Of a stretch of DNA of 64,000 nucleotides, positions 18,582 through 28,485 are shown piece after piece. The position numbers and the translations under genes are program-made. This stretch comes from Granulicella sapmiensis (lineage in GTDB: Bacteria > Acidobacteriota > Terriglobia > Terriglobales > Acidobacteriaceae), in NCBI GenBank assembly GCA_026225395.1, contig JAMFSR010000026.1, positions 186,001 to 250,000 of the forward strand. Direction: 5' to 3'. The notes beneath the pieces are model-generated. The model searched no databases. It saw nothing but the letters and a program-made list of their open reading frames with translations, and was not told the origin of the DNA. How positions within the stretch are numbered: the first letter of the stretch is position 1; each line of letters begins with the position of its first letter.

Positions 18582-18628
18582 GTTTTGTTTCTGTAGAACT
18601 TGCAGCACTTGGTCCCAGGAGGAATAAG

Positions 18629-19750
18629 TTGAAGACGATCCGGATTGTAGCGGCCGACGACTCTGCGGTGATGCGTGGTTTGCTGACGCGCATGTTCGCC
18701 ACGCTGCACGCCCAGTTGCAGGCGCGGTTGGAGCTCTGCGCCGCCGTGCCGGACGGTGCCTCCTGCCTGCACGCGGTGCGTACGCTGCAACCGGACGTGG
18801 TGCTGCTGGACTTGCATATGCCTGGCCTCGGTGGCCTGGAAGCACTCGTCCATTTGCGACAGGAGTGGCCGCGGTTGCCGATCATCCTGTGCAGCAGCGC
18901 TACCGAAGACGGTGCCGCAGCGACCCTCGAGGCACTCTCGCACGGAGCTTCGGATTACGTCACCAAACCTGCCAGCCAGGTAGATGCGGAGGCAGCTATG
19001 GCCTGCCTTTGGGTACAGTTGGCCCCGAAGATTGTCTCACTGGTTTTGCCGGAGAGGAATACCGCCGGTGAAGCGAGCAACGCCCTTGGCATGGGTACGA
19101 ATCATCCGCGTGTTGAGGCCATCGGTATCGGGGTTTCAACCGGCGGCCCGGCGGCGTTGGAGCGGCTGCTTCCTTGTCTGCCAGAAGACTTTCCTGTACC
19201 TGTGCTGGTTGTTCAACATATGCCGAAGCTGTTTACGAGTGCGCTTGCCGCGAGGTTGGATCGCTGTTGTGCCTTGCGGGTGGAGCGCGCGACGGCAGGT
19301 ATCTCCTTGCGGCCCGGGACGATTTGGATTGCTCCCGGTGACAGCCATATGGAAGTGAGGATGGGCTCGCAGGGCATGGCGCGTATTGTCCTTCATCAGG
19401 GCGAACGGTTGCACCATTGCAGGCCGTCCGTCGATGTGCTGTTTCGTTCGCTCGCGCAGAGCTTCGGAGCCGGTGCGATGGGACTTGTACTGACCGGCAT
19501 GGGCGCCGATGGCCTTGAAGGGTCGCGTGCGATCGTAGACGCCGGTGGGACCGTGCTCGCTCAGGATCGGGCGAGTTCTGCAGTGTGGGGAATGCCCGGA
19601 AAGGTGGTCGCCGCGGCGCTGGCTCGGGCTGTGCTTCCGCTCGATAGCCTTGGCGCGGAGATAGTATCGCTCACCTCGCGGGACGGAAGCCGTGTTCCCC
19701 CGGCAGCCTGCGCGGAAGCTGTGCGACAGGAGGTGCATCATGGACTTTAG
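18629..19750 (+). CDS. cheB: Chemotaxis methylesterase/deamidase CheB
   Basis: A 373-residue protein with a receiver domain (AADDS, acceptor Asp in VLLDLHMPGLGG, TKPAS) and a C-terminal methylesterase domain with the catalytic triad visible as GVSTGGPAALE (Ser), VVQHMPKLF (His) and TGMGADGLEG (Asp). It demethylates receptor glutamates opposite CheR. TTG 18629 is chosen over TTG 18578 because AGGAGG lies 6 bases upstream and the protein then starts at the first receiver strand. The end overlaps cheR by 11 bases. Confidence 0.93.
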   Translation: MKTIRIVAADDSAVMRGLLTRMFATLHAQLQARLELCAAVPDGASCLHAVRTLQPDVVLLDLHMPGLGGLEALVHLRQEWPRLPIILCSSATEDGAAATLEALSHGASDYVTKPASQVDAEAAMACLWVQLAPKIVSLVLPERNTAGEASNALGMGTNHPRVEAIGIGVSTGGPAALERLLPCLPEDFPVPVLVVQHMPKLFTSALAARLDRCCALRVERATAGISLRPGTIWIAPGDSHMEVRMGSQGMARIVLHQGERLHHCRPSVDVLFRSLAQSFGAGAMGLVLTGMGADGLEGSRAIVDAGGTVLAQDRASSAVWGMPGKVVAAALARAVLPLDSLGAEIVSLTSRDGSRVPPAACAEAVRQEVHHGL

Positions 19751-20582
19751 TGAGAAAGACCGCGAGTACGTGGCCAAATTGGTGCGGCAGCAGTCCTCCA
19801 ATACGGGCCGCCCTGCCAGCGTGACTCAGATGCATCTGCAGCTGAAGCCGATTGTGCATGACTCCGGAGCGCGCAACGTCAGCGAACTGATGAAGATGCT
19901 TCGGACTGCGCCTCCGGCGAATCTGCATCGCGTCGTTGCAGAGGCCATGACCATCAAGGAGACGAGCTTTTTTCGCGACGTCGCGCCGTTCAAGCTGCTC
20001 GAAGACCGGCTGATTCCCGAGCTAATTGTGCGGCGGCGCGCAGAGCGGCGTCTGCGGCTGTGGAGCGCGGCGAGCTCTACCGGACAGGAAGCTTATAGTC
20101 TTGCGATCCTGCTGCGCGACCGCTTTCAGGAGTTGGAGGATTGGGATGTGCAGATCTTCGGTACGGATATCTCACAACTGGCTTGCGAATACGCAAGAAG
20201 TGGACGCTACAGCCGTCTGGAGATCAACCGTGGCCTGCCTGTCCGATTGCTGCTGCGCTACTTTGAGCGCGATGGAGAAGAGTGGAGGGTTTGCGATGAG
20301 CTGCGCCGGCTGGTCACGTTCGAGCGCGCCAACCTATGCGAACCGCCGCCGCGCGGGTTGAGGTCCTATGGCATGCAGTTTGACCTGGTACTGCTCCGGA
20401 ACGTGCTGCTGTACTTTGCCCCGGAAGACCGTTCGCAGGTGTTGCACGAAACCTGCGCGCGGATGCATCCAGGGGCGGCGCTGCTGCTGGGCAACGCGGA
20501 ACAGGCCGAGGATTTTTCGGACCTTTTTCAAGTGGAGTTTGACAAAAACTGCTACTTCTACCGGCCGGTTTCTGTGCGATGA
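19740..20582 (+). CDS. cheR: Chemotaxis methyltransferase CheR
   Basis: A 280-residue SAM-dependent methyltransferase that methylates glutamates on chemoreceptors. N-terminal helical domain, then TSFFRDVAPFKLLED, the SAM-binding motif LWSAASSTGQEAYSLAI (usually SAGCSTGEE), FGTDIS and LLRNVLLYF. Start ATG 19740 has AGGAGGTG upstream inside cheB. Last gene of the che cluster; the next gene, lhr, starts 77 bases on. Confidence 0.93.
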   Translation: MDFSEKDREYVAKLVRQQSSNTGRPASVTQMHLQLKPIVHDSGARNVSELMKMLRTAPPANLHRVVAEAMTIKETSFFRDVAPFKLLEDRLIPELIVRRRAERRLRLWSAASSTGQEAYSLAILLRDRFQELEDWDVQIFGTDISQLACEYARSGRYSRLEINRGLPVRLLLRYFERDGEEWRVCDELRRLVTFERANLCEPPPRGLRSYGMQFDLVLLRNVLLYFAPEDRSQVLHETCARMHPGAALLLGNAEQAEDFSDLFQVEFDKNCYFYRPVSVR

Positions 20583-20659
20583 ACCTCACCTGGCGCGAAA
20601 GTCGTTTGATTGCATCCAATCTGCTGCAGGCGCGATGATGGCTGCGGAGCATATGCAAA

Positions 20660-23600
20660 TTGGTGGAACGAAAGCAAAGCCGGAGCGGTAGCAAAGCGAA
20701 GCGGGTCAAACGTGCGTCGGTAGACGCTGCGCCGGCGGCGTTGACCTCGGCTCTGGATCTGTTTCATCCCATCACCTCCGAGTGGTTTCGCGCGGTTTTT
20801 GAAGACGCAACAGCACCGCAACGGGAAGGCTGGCCTGCGATCGCGCGCGGAGAGTCGACGCTGATTCTGGCGCCCACCGGCACCGGCAAAACGTTGACCG
20901 CGTTCTTGTGGTGCCTCGACAAGCTGATGCTGCGTGAACCTTCGGCTGCGCCCGGATGCAGGGTGCTTTACATTTCTCCTCTGAAAGCGCTGGCGGTTGA
21001 CGTGGAGCGCAACCTGCGTTCTCCGCTGGCCGGGATCGCCAACATGGCGCAGCGTCAGGGTGTTGCTGTGCATGTGCCGGAGATCAGCGTGCGGACAGGC
21101 GATACCTCGCCGAAAGAGCGCGCCCGCTTCAAGCGGCATCCTGGCGAAATCCTTATTACGACGCCTGAGTCCTTGTACCTGCTGCTTACCTCCGACGCGG
21201 GAGAAGCCCTGCGGTCGGTGGAGACCGTGATCATCGACGAGATTCATGCGCTGGTCCCGACCAAGCGGGGAGCGCACCTTGCGCTTTCGCTGGAGCGGCT
21301 TGAAGCGTTATGCGGAAGGCCGATCCAACGCATCGGCTTGAGCGCGACGCAGCGGCCGCTGGAAGAAGTGGCACGCTTTCTCGCAGGCGCGGAAGGGGCG
21401 GGGAACTCGTTGCCGACGGCGAAGGCTTCCATTGAGAGCGAGATCACCGTTGATGGCGTGCTGCGCGAAGACGAAGAGGAAGCATCGCTGCCTGCGCGTG
21501 GCGAACAGGCCGCCGGTCCTCGTTATCGCCCTGTGACGATTGTGAATGCAGGCGCTCGAAAGACGCTGGAGCTCACGGTGGAAGTACCTGTGGAAGACAT
21601 GGCGAAGCTCGGCGAGATCGACGATCTGCCCAGCGGGCCCGCTTCGCAGGGGCCGAAGCGCACAAGCATCTGGCAGTCAATCCATCCCCGCCTTCTTGAG
21701 ATTGTGCGGGGGCGAACATCGACGCTCATCTTCGTCAACGCACGTCGCGTAGCAGAGCGGTTAGCCGGCGCACTGAATGAGCTCGCCGGTGAGCCGATCG
21801 CGCGAGCCCATCATGGTTCGCTGGCTGCCGCACAGCGCACCGAAATTGAAGAGCTGTTGAAGGCCGGCAGAATCAAAGCGTTGGTTTGCACGTCCTCGCT
21901 CGAACTGGGCATCGACATGGGCGCGGTCGATCTTGTCATACAGATTGAAGCGCCGCCGAGTGTAGCGAGTGGCATGCAGCGCATCGGGCGCGCGGGCCAT
22001 CAGGTCGGTGCACCGTCAGTTGGCATCATCTTCCCGAAGTACCGTGCTGACCTTGTTGCATGCGCTGCCGTCACGCAGGCTATGCATGAGGGCCATGTGG
22101 AGTCGACGCGCTTCCTGCGCAACCCGCTGGACGTGCTCGCACAGCAGATGGTTGCGGTGATCGCGCATCCTCCGCTCCCGGTGGAAGAAGCCGAACGCAG
22201 GCGTAAACGGAAAGTGAGCGAAGAAGAAGAGGCCCCCGGCATCTCGTATGAGGCTTTGTTGGCGCTGGTCCGTAGTGCAGCTCCGTTCGCCGGTTTGAGT
22301 GTGGCTGTGTTTGATGGCGTGCTCGACATGCTTGCGGGCCGTTATCCATCCGACGAGTTTGCCGAGTTGCGTCCGCGCGTTACCTGGGACCGCACGCGCA
22401 ACTGGATTACGCCGCGCCAGGGTGTGAAGCGCATCGCCATTTTGAACGGTGGCACGATCCCCGATCGCGGCTTGTATGGGGTGTTCCTCAGCGGAGCTGC
22501 CAAGCCCCTGCGTGTAGGCGAACTCGATGAGGAGATGGTTTTCGAAGCACGCACCGGAGAGACCTTCGTGCTGGGCGCCTCCACCTGGCGCATCGACGAG
22601 ATTACGCACGACCGCGTGCTGGTAAGTCCCGCGCCGGGAGAGCCGGGTAAGATGCCGTTCTGGCATGGCGACAGGCCCGGCAGACCGATCGAGTTTGGGC
22701 GCAGAATCGGCTCTTTGATGCGGGAGCTCCGCGCGATGCCACGCAGTGCGGCGATCGCGAAGCTGGTACAGGATCATGACCTTGATCCGCAGGCGGCAGA
22801 AAATGTGCTGCGCTTCCTCGTAGATCAGGAGCTGGCTACGCAGGAGGTGCCGGACGATCGCACTATCGTGATCGAGCGCGTTCGCGATGAACTCGGTGAC
22901 TGGCGCGTCTGCGTGCTGACGCCCTTCGGCAGCAGAATCCACACGCCTTGGGCGATGGCTGCGACTGCGAAGCTCAAAGCCGCCGGGCAGGATGTTGAAA
23001 CAATGTGGAGCGAGGACGGCTTCGTGCTCCGCTTCCCGGAGACCGACACTCCACCGGAGATCGATGCGCTGCTGATGGAGCCCGAAGAAGCCGCGCAGCT
23101 GGTGCTGCAGCAGCTTGGATCGACGGCGCTGTTCGCGGCGAAGTTTCGTGAGGCAGCTTCGCGCGCTCTGCTGCTTCCGCGCCGCCGCGCCGATGGACGT
23201 ACACCTTTATGGCAGCAACGCAAGCGTGCGTACGACCTTCTGAGCGTGGCCTCGCGCTACGCGAGCTTTCCGATATTGCTGGAGGCGTATCGCGAGTGCC
23301 TGCGCGATGTCTTCGACATGCCGGCGCTGATGGAAACACTGCGAGCGATCGGCAATCGGAGCATTCGCGTACACGTAACGGACTCACGTACACCATCACC
23401 TTTTGCTGCCTCGTTGCTCTTCAGCTATGTGGCGAACTATATCTACGATGGCGATGCTCCACTGGCGGAGCGGCGTGCGCAAGCGCTGAGCATTGACCAG
23501 GATCAGCTTCGCGAGTTGCTTGGTGACGCAGACCTGCGCGAACTGCTCGACTTTGGCGCGATCGAAGAGACCGAAGAGCAGCTGCAATGCGTTGTCGATC

Positions 23601-25459
23601 CCTACAAAGCCCGCTCGATGGACGGCCTGCACGATCTATTACTGCGACTCGGCGACATGACCCGCGCTGAAATCGCAACCCGCAGTGTGAGCGAAGAAGT
23701 TGCTGCGAGCGTCGACAGGCTGATCAAATCACGTCGTGCGTTGGAGTTGATGGTCGCGGGCGAAAAGCGCGTGATGGCCGTAGAAGATGCAGCGCGCTTT
23801 CGCGATGCGCTTGGCGTTCCGCTGCCGCCGGGCTTGCCATCCGCATTCCTCGAGCCTGTCGCGGATGCGTTGCTCGATATCGTTCGCCGCTACGCCCGTA
23901 CTCATGGTCCGTTCACTACAGTGGACGTTGCCACGCGTTACGCACTACCTAAGGAAAGTGTTGAAGCTACACTGCAACGCCTGGTCGGGCTTGGCCGTGT
24001 CGCCGAGGGCGGTTTCCGTCCGGGCGGCGTGAACCGTGAGTGGATCGATGCTGAAGTGCTGCGGTCGATTCGCCGCAAATCCCTCGCGAAGTTACGCAAG
24101 GAAGTTGAGCCTGTCGAACAGCGCACGCTCGCGCGACTTTTCACGCGCTGGCAGGGCGTGGTGCAGCCACGCCGCGGACTCGACGCTCTGCTCGATGTGA
24201 TTGAGAACCTGCAAGGCGCCCCTCTGCCGGCAAGCCTGCTGGAGACGGAGATTTTGCCTGGGCGCATCACGGACTATAAACCTGCCGATCTCGACACGCT
24301 CGTAGCAGCAGGCGAGGTGGTATGGGCTGGCTTCGAGCCGCTCGGCGAGCGTGATGGTCGTGTCGGTTTATATCTTGCCGAAAAGCTGCCGCTGCTCTGG
24401 CCGCTCAAGCCAGCCACAAACGAGCAGCCGCTCGGCGAGCGCGAGAAGGCCATTGTTGAATATCTGCAGCGCAATGGCGCGTCGTTCTTTCAGCCCCTAC
24501 ATGATGGCACCGGCGGTGGCTATCCAGGTGAGACACTCGAAGCACTGTGGTCTCTCGTTTGGCACGGCTTGCTGACCAACGACGCGCTCCATGCTCTGCG
24601 TGCTTACTGCGAGCGCCCTGCGGGCAGCGGACGCAACACCAAACCTGCACGGCGGGTGCACAATCAGACGGCGTTTCGCAGCAGACGCACAACACCTCCA
24701 ACGGCGCAAGGTCGTTGGAGTCTCAATGAAATTGCTTTCGATGAGTCTCGCAAGACGCCTGCGCGGCAGACCGAGTGGAGTCATGCGATCGCGCAGCAAC
24801 TCCTCACACGGTATGGCGTTGTGTTTCGCGAAACCGCGCATGCGGAAAACCTCCCTGGAGGTTTTTCCGCTGTTTACGATGTGTTGAAAGCATTGGAAGA
24901 AAGTGGACGTGTTCGGCGGGGTTACTTCGCCGCGGACGTCGGGGCAACTCAGTTTGCTATGCCGGCAGCGGTTGATTTGCTTCGCTCGCTTCGCCTGAAC
25001 CAGCAGGATCAGCCGGAAGTTGTGATGCTCGCCGCTACTGATCCAGCGAACCCCTATGGTTCGTTGTTGCGCTGGCCAGCCGCGCCGGAAGAAGGTTCAT
25101 CGCTTACCCGCAGTGTGGGCGCGCGTGTTGTTCTGGTGGATGGTGCGCTAGCCGCTTACCTGCGACGCGGCAATCCAAACGTGCAGGTGCTTCTGCCGGA
25201 AGAAGAGCCGGCACGCTCGCAGGTAGCGCGTGCCTTGTCGGAGTTTCTCGTGCAGTATGTGCAGCGGGATACGAACCCTGAGGGCCGCGGCCGCACCAGC
25301 ATGCTGATCACGCAGGTGAACGGCGTCAACGTAGCAGAGCATCCGCTGGCGCGCTTCCTGCTCGATGCCGGATTTCAGCCAGCGCCCTTAGGGTTCAACG
25401 TGCGAAGAAATCTGCCGGCGCTGCATGGCCGCCCTACCGAGGCAAGAGCCGGTGCCTGA
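20660..25459 (+). CDS. lhr: Lhr-family ATP-dependent DNA helicase
   Basis: A 1599-residue superfamily 2 helicase, the size of full Lhr proteins. N-terminal RecA-like pair: Walker A APTGTGKT at 71-78, YISPLKALAVD, TTPESLYLLL, IIDEIHAL (DEIH box), LSATQRPLEE, then SSLELGIDMG and QRIGRAGH in the second lobe. The remaining 1000 residues should hold the winged-helix Lhr core and the long C-terminal extension seen in bacterial Lhr. The start is TTG 20660 (or GTG 20663); no ATG is available in frame nearby. Overlaps the nei gene by 8 bases; Lhr-Nei pairing is known from actinobacteria and points to DNA repair. Confidence 0.93.
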   Translation: MVERKQSRSGSKAKRVKRASVDAAPAALTSALDLFHPITSEWFRAVFEDATAPQREGWPAIARGESTLILAPTGTGKTLTAFLWCLDKLMLREPSAAPGCRVLYISPLKALAVDVERNLRSPLAGIANMAQRQGVAVHVPEISVRTGDTSPKERARFKRHPGEILITTPESLYLLLTSDAGEALRSVETVIIDEIHALVPTKRGAHLALSLERLEALCGRPIQRIGLSATQRPLEEVARFLAGAEGAGNSLPTAKASIESEITVDGVLREDEEEASLPARGEQAAGPRYRPVTIVNAGARKTLELTVEVPVEDMAKLGEIDDLPSGPASQGPKRTSIWQSIHPRLLEIVRGRTSTLIFVNARRVAERLAGALNELAGEPIARAHHGSLAAAQRTEIEELLKAGRIKALVCTSSLELGIDMGAVDLVIQIEAPPSVASGMQRIGRAGHQVGAPSVGIIFPKYRADLVACAAVTQAMHEGHVESTRFLRNPLDVLAQQMVAVIAHPPLPVEEAERRRKRKVSEEEEAPGISYEALLALVRSAAPFAGLSVAVFDGVLDMLAGRYPSDEFAELRPRVTWDRTRNWITPRQGVKRIAILNGGTIPDRGLYGVFLSGAAKPLRVGELDEEMVFEARTGETFVLGASTWRIDEITHDRVLVSPAPGEPGKMPFWHGDRPGRPIEFGRRIGSLMRELRAMPRSAAIAKLVQDHDLDPQAAENVLRFLVDQELATQEVPDDRTIVIERVRDELGDWRVCVLTPFGSRIHTPWAMAATAKLKAAGQDVETMWSEDGFVLRFPETDTPPEIDALLMEPEEAAQLVLQQLGSTALFAAKFREAASRALLLPRRRADGRTPLWQQRKRAYDLLSVASRYASFPILLEAYRECLRDVFDMPALMETLRAIGNRSIRVHVTDSRTPSPFAASLLFSYVANYIYDGDAPLAERRAQALSIDQDQLRELLGDADLRELLDFGAIEETEEQLQCVVDPYKARSMDGLHDLLLRLGDMTRAEIATRSVSEEVAASVDRLIKSRRALELMVAGEKRVMAVEDAARFRDALGVPLPPGLPSAFLEPVADALLDIVRRYARTHGPFTTVDVATRYALPKESVEATLQRLVGLGRVAEGGFRPGGVNREWIDAEVLRSIRRKSLAKLRKEVEPVEQRTLARLFTRWQGVVQPRRGLDALLDVIENLQGAPLPASLLETEILPGRITDYKPADLDTLVAAGEVVWAGFEPLGERDGRVGLYLAEKLPLLWPLKPATNEQPLGEREKAIVEYLQRNGASFFQPLHDGTGGGYPGETLEALWSLVWHGLLTNDALHALRAYCERPAGSGRNTKPARRVHNQTAFRSRRTTPPTAQGRWSLNEIAFDESRKTPARQTEWSHAIAQQLLTRYGVVFRETAHAENLPGGFSAVYDVLKALEESGRVRRGYFAADVGATQFAMPAAVDLLRSLRLNQQDQPEVVMLAATDPANPYGSLLRWPAAPEEGSSLTRSVGARVVLVDGALAAYLRRGNPNVQVLLPEEEPARSQVARALSEFLVQYVQRDTNPEGRGRTSMLITQVNGVNVAEHPLARFLLDAGFQPAPLGFNVRRNLPALHGRPTEARAGA

Positions 25460-26390
25460 AGGCGACACAATCTATCGCGCGGCCCGCACCTTGCAGAAAG
25501 CCATCGGTGGCAAGGTCGTCACGGCCTTCGATACCGGCCTCGCAACCCTCGCTAGCGTCAACGACAACACACCAATCGTAGGACGCACCGTGGAGCATGT
25601 AGAAGCCCGTGGTAAGTGGTGTCTCATCTTTTTCTCCGGTGATCTCATCCTCGTCACGCACATGCTCATGAGCGGTTCGTGGCATGTCTATCGCACGGGT
25701 GAAAAGTGGTGGATGGGCCGCAGCCACATGCGCGTGGCGATCACCTGCGGCGAGTATCAGGCCGTCGCCTTCAACGTCCCCATTGCGGAGTTCCACACAG
25801 CACGATCGCTCGAACGCAGTTCGCAGGTGCCCAAGCTGGGCCCGGACATTCTGGCGGATGAGTTCTCCGTCGAAGCCGGCATACGTGCCCTTCGTGAACG
25901 CGCTGCGTCACATCCTGAAGACGAGGTAGCTGTCGCTCTGCTCAATCAACGCGTGATGGCGGGACTCGGCAATGTCTACAAAAGCGAGGTCGCCTTTGCC
26001 GCCGGGGTGAACCCATTTCGGCAATTGTGCACGATCACAGAGCGCGAGATGGAAGCGATGGTCGAAGCCGCGCACAAGTATATGAAGGCCAACGTGCTCG
26101 ATGCCAGGCCGCGCGGCGCCAGTGGTGAAGGCATTGTGACCTACACCGGGCCGCGCCGAACGACGCACGCCATGAACCGCGGCGATCGCGTCTGGGTCTA
26201 TGGCCGACAGGGACAAGAATGCCGCCGCTGCGGCACCGCCATCATGATGCGCAAGCAGGGAAAGCAGGCACGATCCACCTATTGGTGTCCAACGTGCCAG
26301 CCGTGGTTTGCCGCCGAAGGCCAGAGCCTCGAAGCCCCCGTGGGCAAACAAGAGAAGCTGGCAGGTGTGCGCCGTAAGGCTAGCTGCTAA
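25452..26390 (+). CDS. nei: Fpg/Nei-family DNA glycosylase/AP lyase
   Basis: A 312-residue base-excision enzyme, probably endonuclease VIII type (oxidised pyrimidines). The catalytic N-terminus PEGDTIYRAA must directly follow the initiator Met, which fixes GTG 25452 as the start and makes an 8-base overlap with lhr. The helix-two-turn-helix segment NQRVMAGLGNVYKSEV and a C-terminal zinc finger (CRRCGT and CPTC) are present. GNVYKSE and PEGDTI favour Nei over Fpg (PELPE). The stop overlaps the convergent lutC by 4 bases. Confidence 0.93.
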   Translation: MPEGDTIYRAARTLQKAIGGKVVTAFDTGLATLASVNDNTPIVGRTVEHVEARGKWCLIFFSGDLILVTHMLMSGSWHVYRTGEKWWMGRSHMRVAITCGEYQAVAFNVPIAEFHTARSLERSSQVPKLGPDILADEFSVEAGIRALRERAASHPEDEVAVALLNQRVMAGLGNVYKSEVAFAAGVNPFRQLCTITEREMEAMVEAAHKYMKANVLDARPRGASGEGIVTYTGPRRTTHAMNRGDRVWVYGRQGQECRRCGTAIMMRKQGKQARSTYWCPTCQPWFAAEGQSLEAPVGKQEKLAGVRRKASC

Positions 26391-27025
26391 CCGTAGAGAA
26401 TGACCGTAAGGCGACGCGGCCCATGCACGCCGCGAATGCGCGTCATCTCAATGTCCGATGTCGCCGAAGGCCCGGAGATCGTTGTGATCGGCTTCGCCGC
26501 CTTCGCAGCGATTGCTATTAGCGTCTCAGGCAGCAACTCGAAAACCTGGTCACGCCGTACCAGGCAGATGTGATGGTCGGGCAATAGTGTAAGAACGCGT
26601 CGCGCTTGTGCGCCTTCGTGTACGAGGATGATCGTGCCCGTCGCAGCCACTGCTGCTTCACAGGTTGTTACGACAGCAGGAACGCCTTCTATCTCGGAGG
26701 TCGGCAGGTTGTTATCAACCTTGAAGCTCACACTCGCGGGCAGCCATGCAGCAGGAAACGCTGCGGCGATCAGCGCGCGGTCTTCGCCGGCATGTTGCAG
26801 GGCTTCGGCGATGGCGCCGGGTAGTTCAGCCTCGGCCGTCACTTGGATAATTTCCGTGTCGTAGTCGACAAGCCTGTCGATGAAAAATTCGAGGCGCGCT
26901 TCATGGTTGAGCTTGCCGATGCGGTTATAACCTTGCGCGATGCGGGCATGTGAGCCAGCTGGATCGGAGGCCTGGACCTCCAGCGCGTTGCGAATGCTGG
27001 CGAGGATCTCTTCGCGGGCGGTCAT
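26387..27025 (-). CDS. lutC: Lactate utilization protein C (LUD domain)
   Basis: A 212-residue LUD-domain protein, one of three components of the LutABC L-lactate oxidase system that oxidises lactate to pyruvate. Visible pattern: MTAREEILASIRNAL, VTTCEAAVAATGTIIL, LTLLPDHHICLVRRDQ and ISGPSATSDIEMTRIRGVHGP (typical LutC end). ATG 27025 overlaps the lutB stop by 4 bases (ATGA), which fixes the start; the frame extends upstream through lutB in another frame. Confidence 0.94.
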   Translation of the reverse strand: MTAREEILASIRNALEVQASDPAGSHARIAQGYNRIGKLNHEARLEFFIDRLVDYDTEIIQVTAEAELPGAIAEALQHAGEDRALIAAAFPAAWLPASVSFKVDNNLPTSEIEGVPAVVTTCEAAVAATGTIILVHEGAQARRVLTLLPDHHICLVRRDQVFELLPETLIAIAAKAAKPITTISGPSATSDIEMTRIRGVHGPRRLTVILYG

Positions 27026-28485
27026 GCGTTCGCACCGTCTTTCTTCTCGCGCGACTTCCACCAATCGCGGAAGCTCTGTTTCGGGATGGGTCGCAGGTCG
27101 CGCGAGCGTGTCCACGCGCCAGCCATGCCTGGCAAGTTGGTCAGTTGGCCATCGCGCTTGAAGATCGTCTGCCCGATCCGCGCCATGCGTTGTGCGGCTT
27201 CATAACGGCGATGGCTCAGAAAGATATTTGCCGCTGCCTGCATTGCGATGTTCTCAGCTGAAAGCTTCCCGCTGAGCGTCTTCTGGTCTTCACGAACAAC
27301 CTCACCGCGCAGATGGATCAGCACCTCGGGGATGTTGATCTTGACTGGGCAGACCTCGTAACAGGCGCCGCACAGCGTGGACGCATAAGGCAGCGAGCGC
27401 GAGTGCTCGAGCGACTGCAACTGCGGCGAAAGGATCGCGCCAATCGGCCCCGAATAGATCGACCCATACGCATGGCCACCGGTTTCGCGATACACCGGGC
27501 ATGCATTCAGGCAAGCACCGCAGCGGATGCACTGCAGCGTCTCACGCTCAATCTCATCCTGCAATAGCTTGGTGCGGCCGTTGTCCAGCAGGATCACGTG
27601 GAACGCTTGCGGTCCATCGCCAGGTGTCACACCCGTCCAGAGCGAGTTATACGGATTCATGCGTTCGCCTGTAGCAGAGCGGGGAAGTGTTTGCAGAAAG
27701 ATTTCCAGGTCGGCAAAGCTCGGAATGACCTTCTCAATGCCGACGAGCGTGATCAGCACGTCAGGCAGCGTGACGCACATGCGGCCGTTGCCTTCAGACT
27801 CAACGACGCACACAGATCCGGTGTCGGCGATGGCGAAGTTCGCTCCGCTGATGCCGATCTTCGTGCGCAGAAAGCGCTCGCGCAGATAGCCGCGCGCCGC
27901 AGCCGTAAGATCTTCGGGCTGCTCGGTCAGCTCGGGCTTCTCCATCTTGTCGCGGAAGATGTCGCGAATCTCAAAGCGGTTCTTGTGCAGCGCAGGCACA
28001 ACGATGTGCGAAGGCTCATCGTTGCCCAGCTGGACGATCATGTCGGCGAGGTCGGTCTCAATCGGCTTGATGCCCGCAGCTTCCAGTGCATGGTTCATCT
28101 GAACTTCGTCGGAGGTCATGGTCTTGACCTTGATCACCTCAACGCCCGGACCATCGCCGCCATAGTGGCGAATCAACTCGATGGCGATCTTGTTCGCCTC
28201 GTCCGCATCGCGGGCCCAATGCACCTTGCCGCCGGCCAGTTCGCAGTTACGCTCGAACTCGATCAGGTAGTGGTCGAGATGCGCCAGCGTATGCGCCTTG
28301 ATCTCACTACCCGCACTACGCAGTTGCTCCCAGTCCGGCATCTCTTCCACGCGCAGCGCTCGCTTGTTGCGAATCACATTGGTCGCGTGATGCACGTTGC
28401 GGCGAAGCTGATCGTTCTTGAGTGCGGCTTTCGCTGCGACAGGGAAGTCTGGTGCTTTGGAGGTCTTGCCGACGACGATGCTCAT
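27022..28485 (-). CDS. lutB: Lactate utilization iron-sulfur protein B
   Basis: A 487-residue protein with an N-terminal LUD domain (ISGANFAIADTGSV is its signature) and a C-terminal ferredoxin-like region with two 4Fe-4S motifs, CIRCGACLNACPVY and CGACYEVCPVKI. It relays electrons in the LutABC lactate oxidation complex. It overlaps lutA and lutC by 4 bases on each side, so the three are translated together. Confidence 0.95.
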   Translation of the reverse strand: MSIVVGKTSKAPDFPVAAKAALKNDQLRRNVHHATNVIRNKRALRVEEMPDWEQLRSAGSEIKAHTLAHLDHYLIEFERNCELAGGKVHWARDADEANKIAIELIRHYGGDGPGVEVIKVKTMTSDEVQMNHALEAAGIKPIETDLADMIVQLGNDEPSHIVVPALHKNRFEIRDIFRDKMEKPELTEQPEDLTAAARGYLRERFLRTKIGISGANFAIADTGSVCVVESEGNGRMCVTLPDVLITLVGIEKVIPSFADLEIFLQTLPRSATGERMNPYNSLWTGVTPGDGPQAFHVILLDNGRTKLLQDEIERETLQCIRCGACLNACPVYRETGGHAYGSIYSGPIGAILSPQLQSLEHSRSLPYASTLCGACYEVCPVKINIPEVLIHLRGEVVREDQKTLSGKLSAENIAMQAAANIFLSHRRYEAAQRMARIGQTIFKRDGQLTNLPGMAGAWTRSRDLRPIPKQSFRDWWKSREKKDGANA

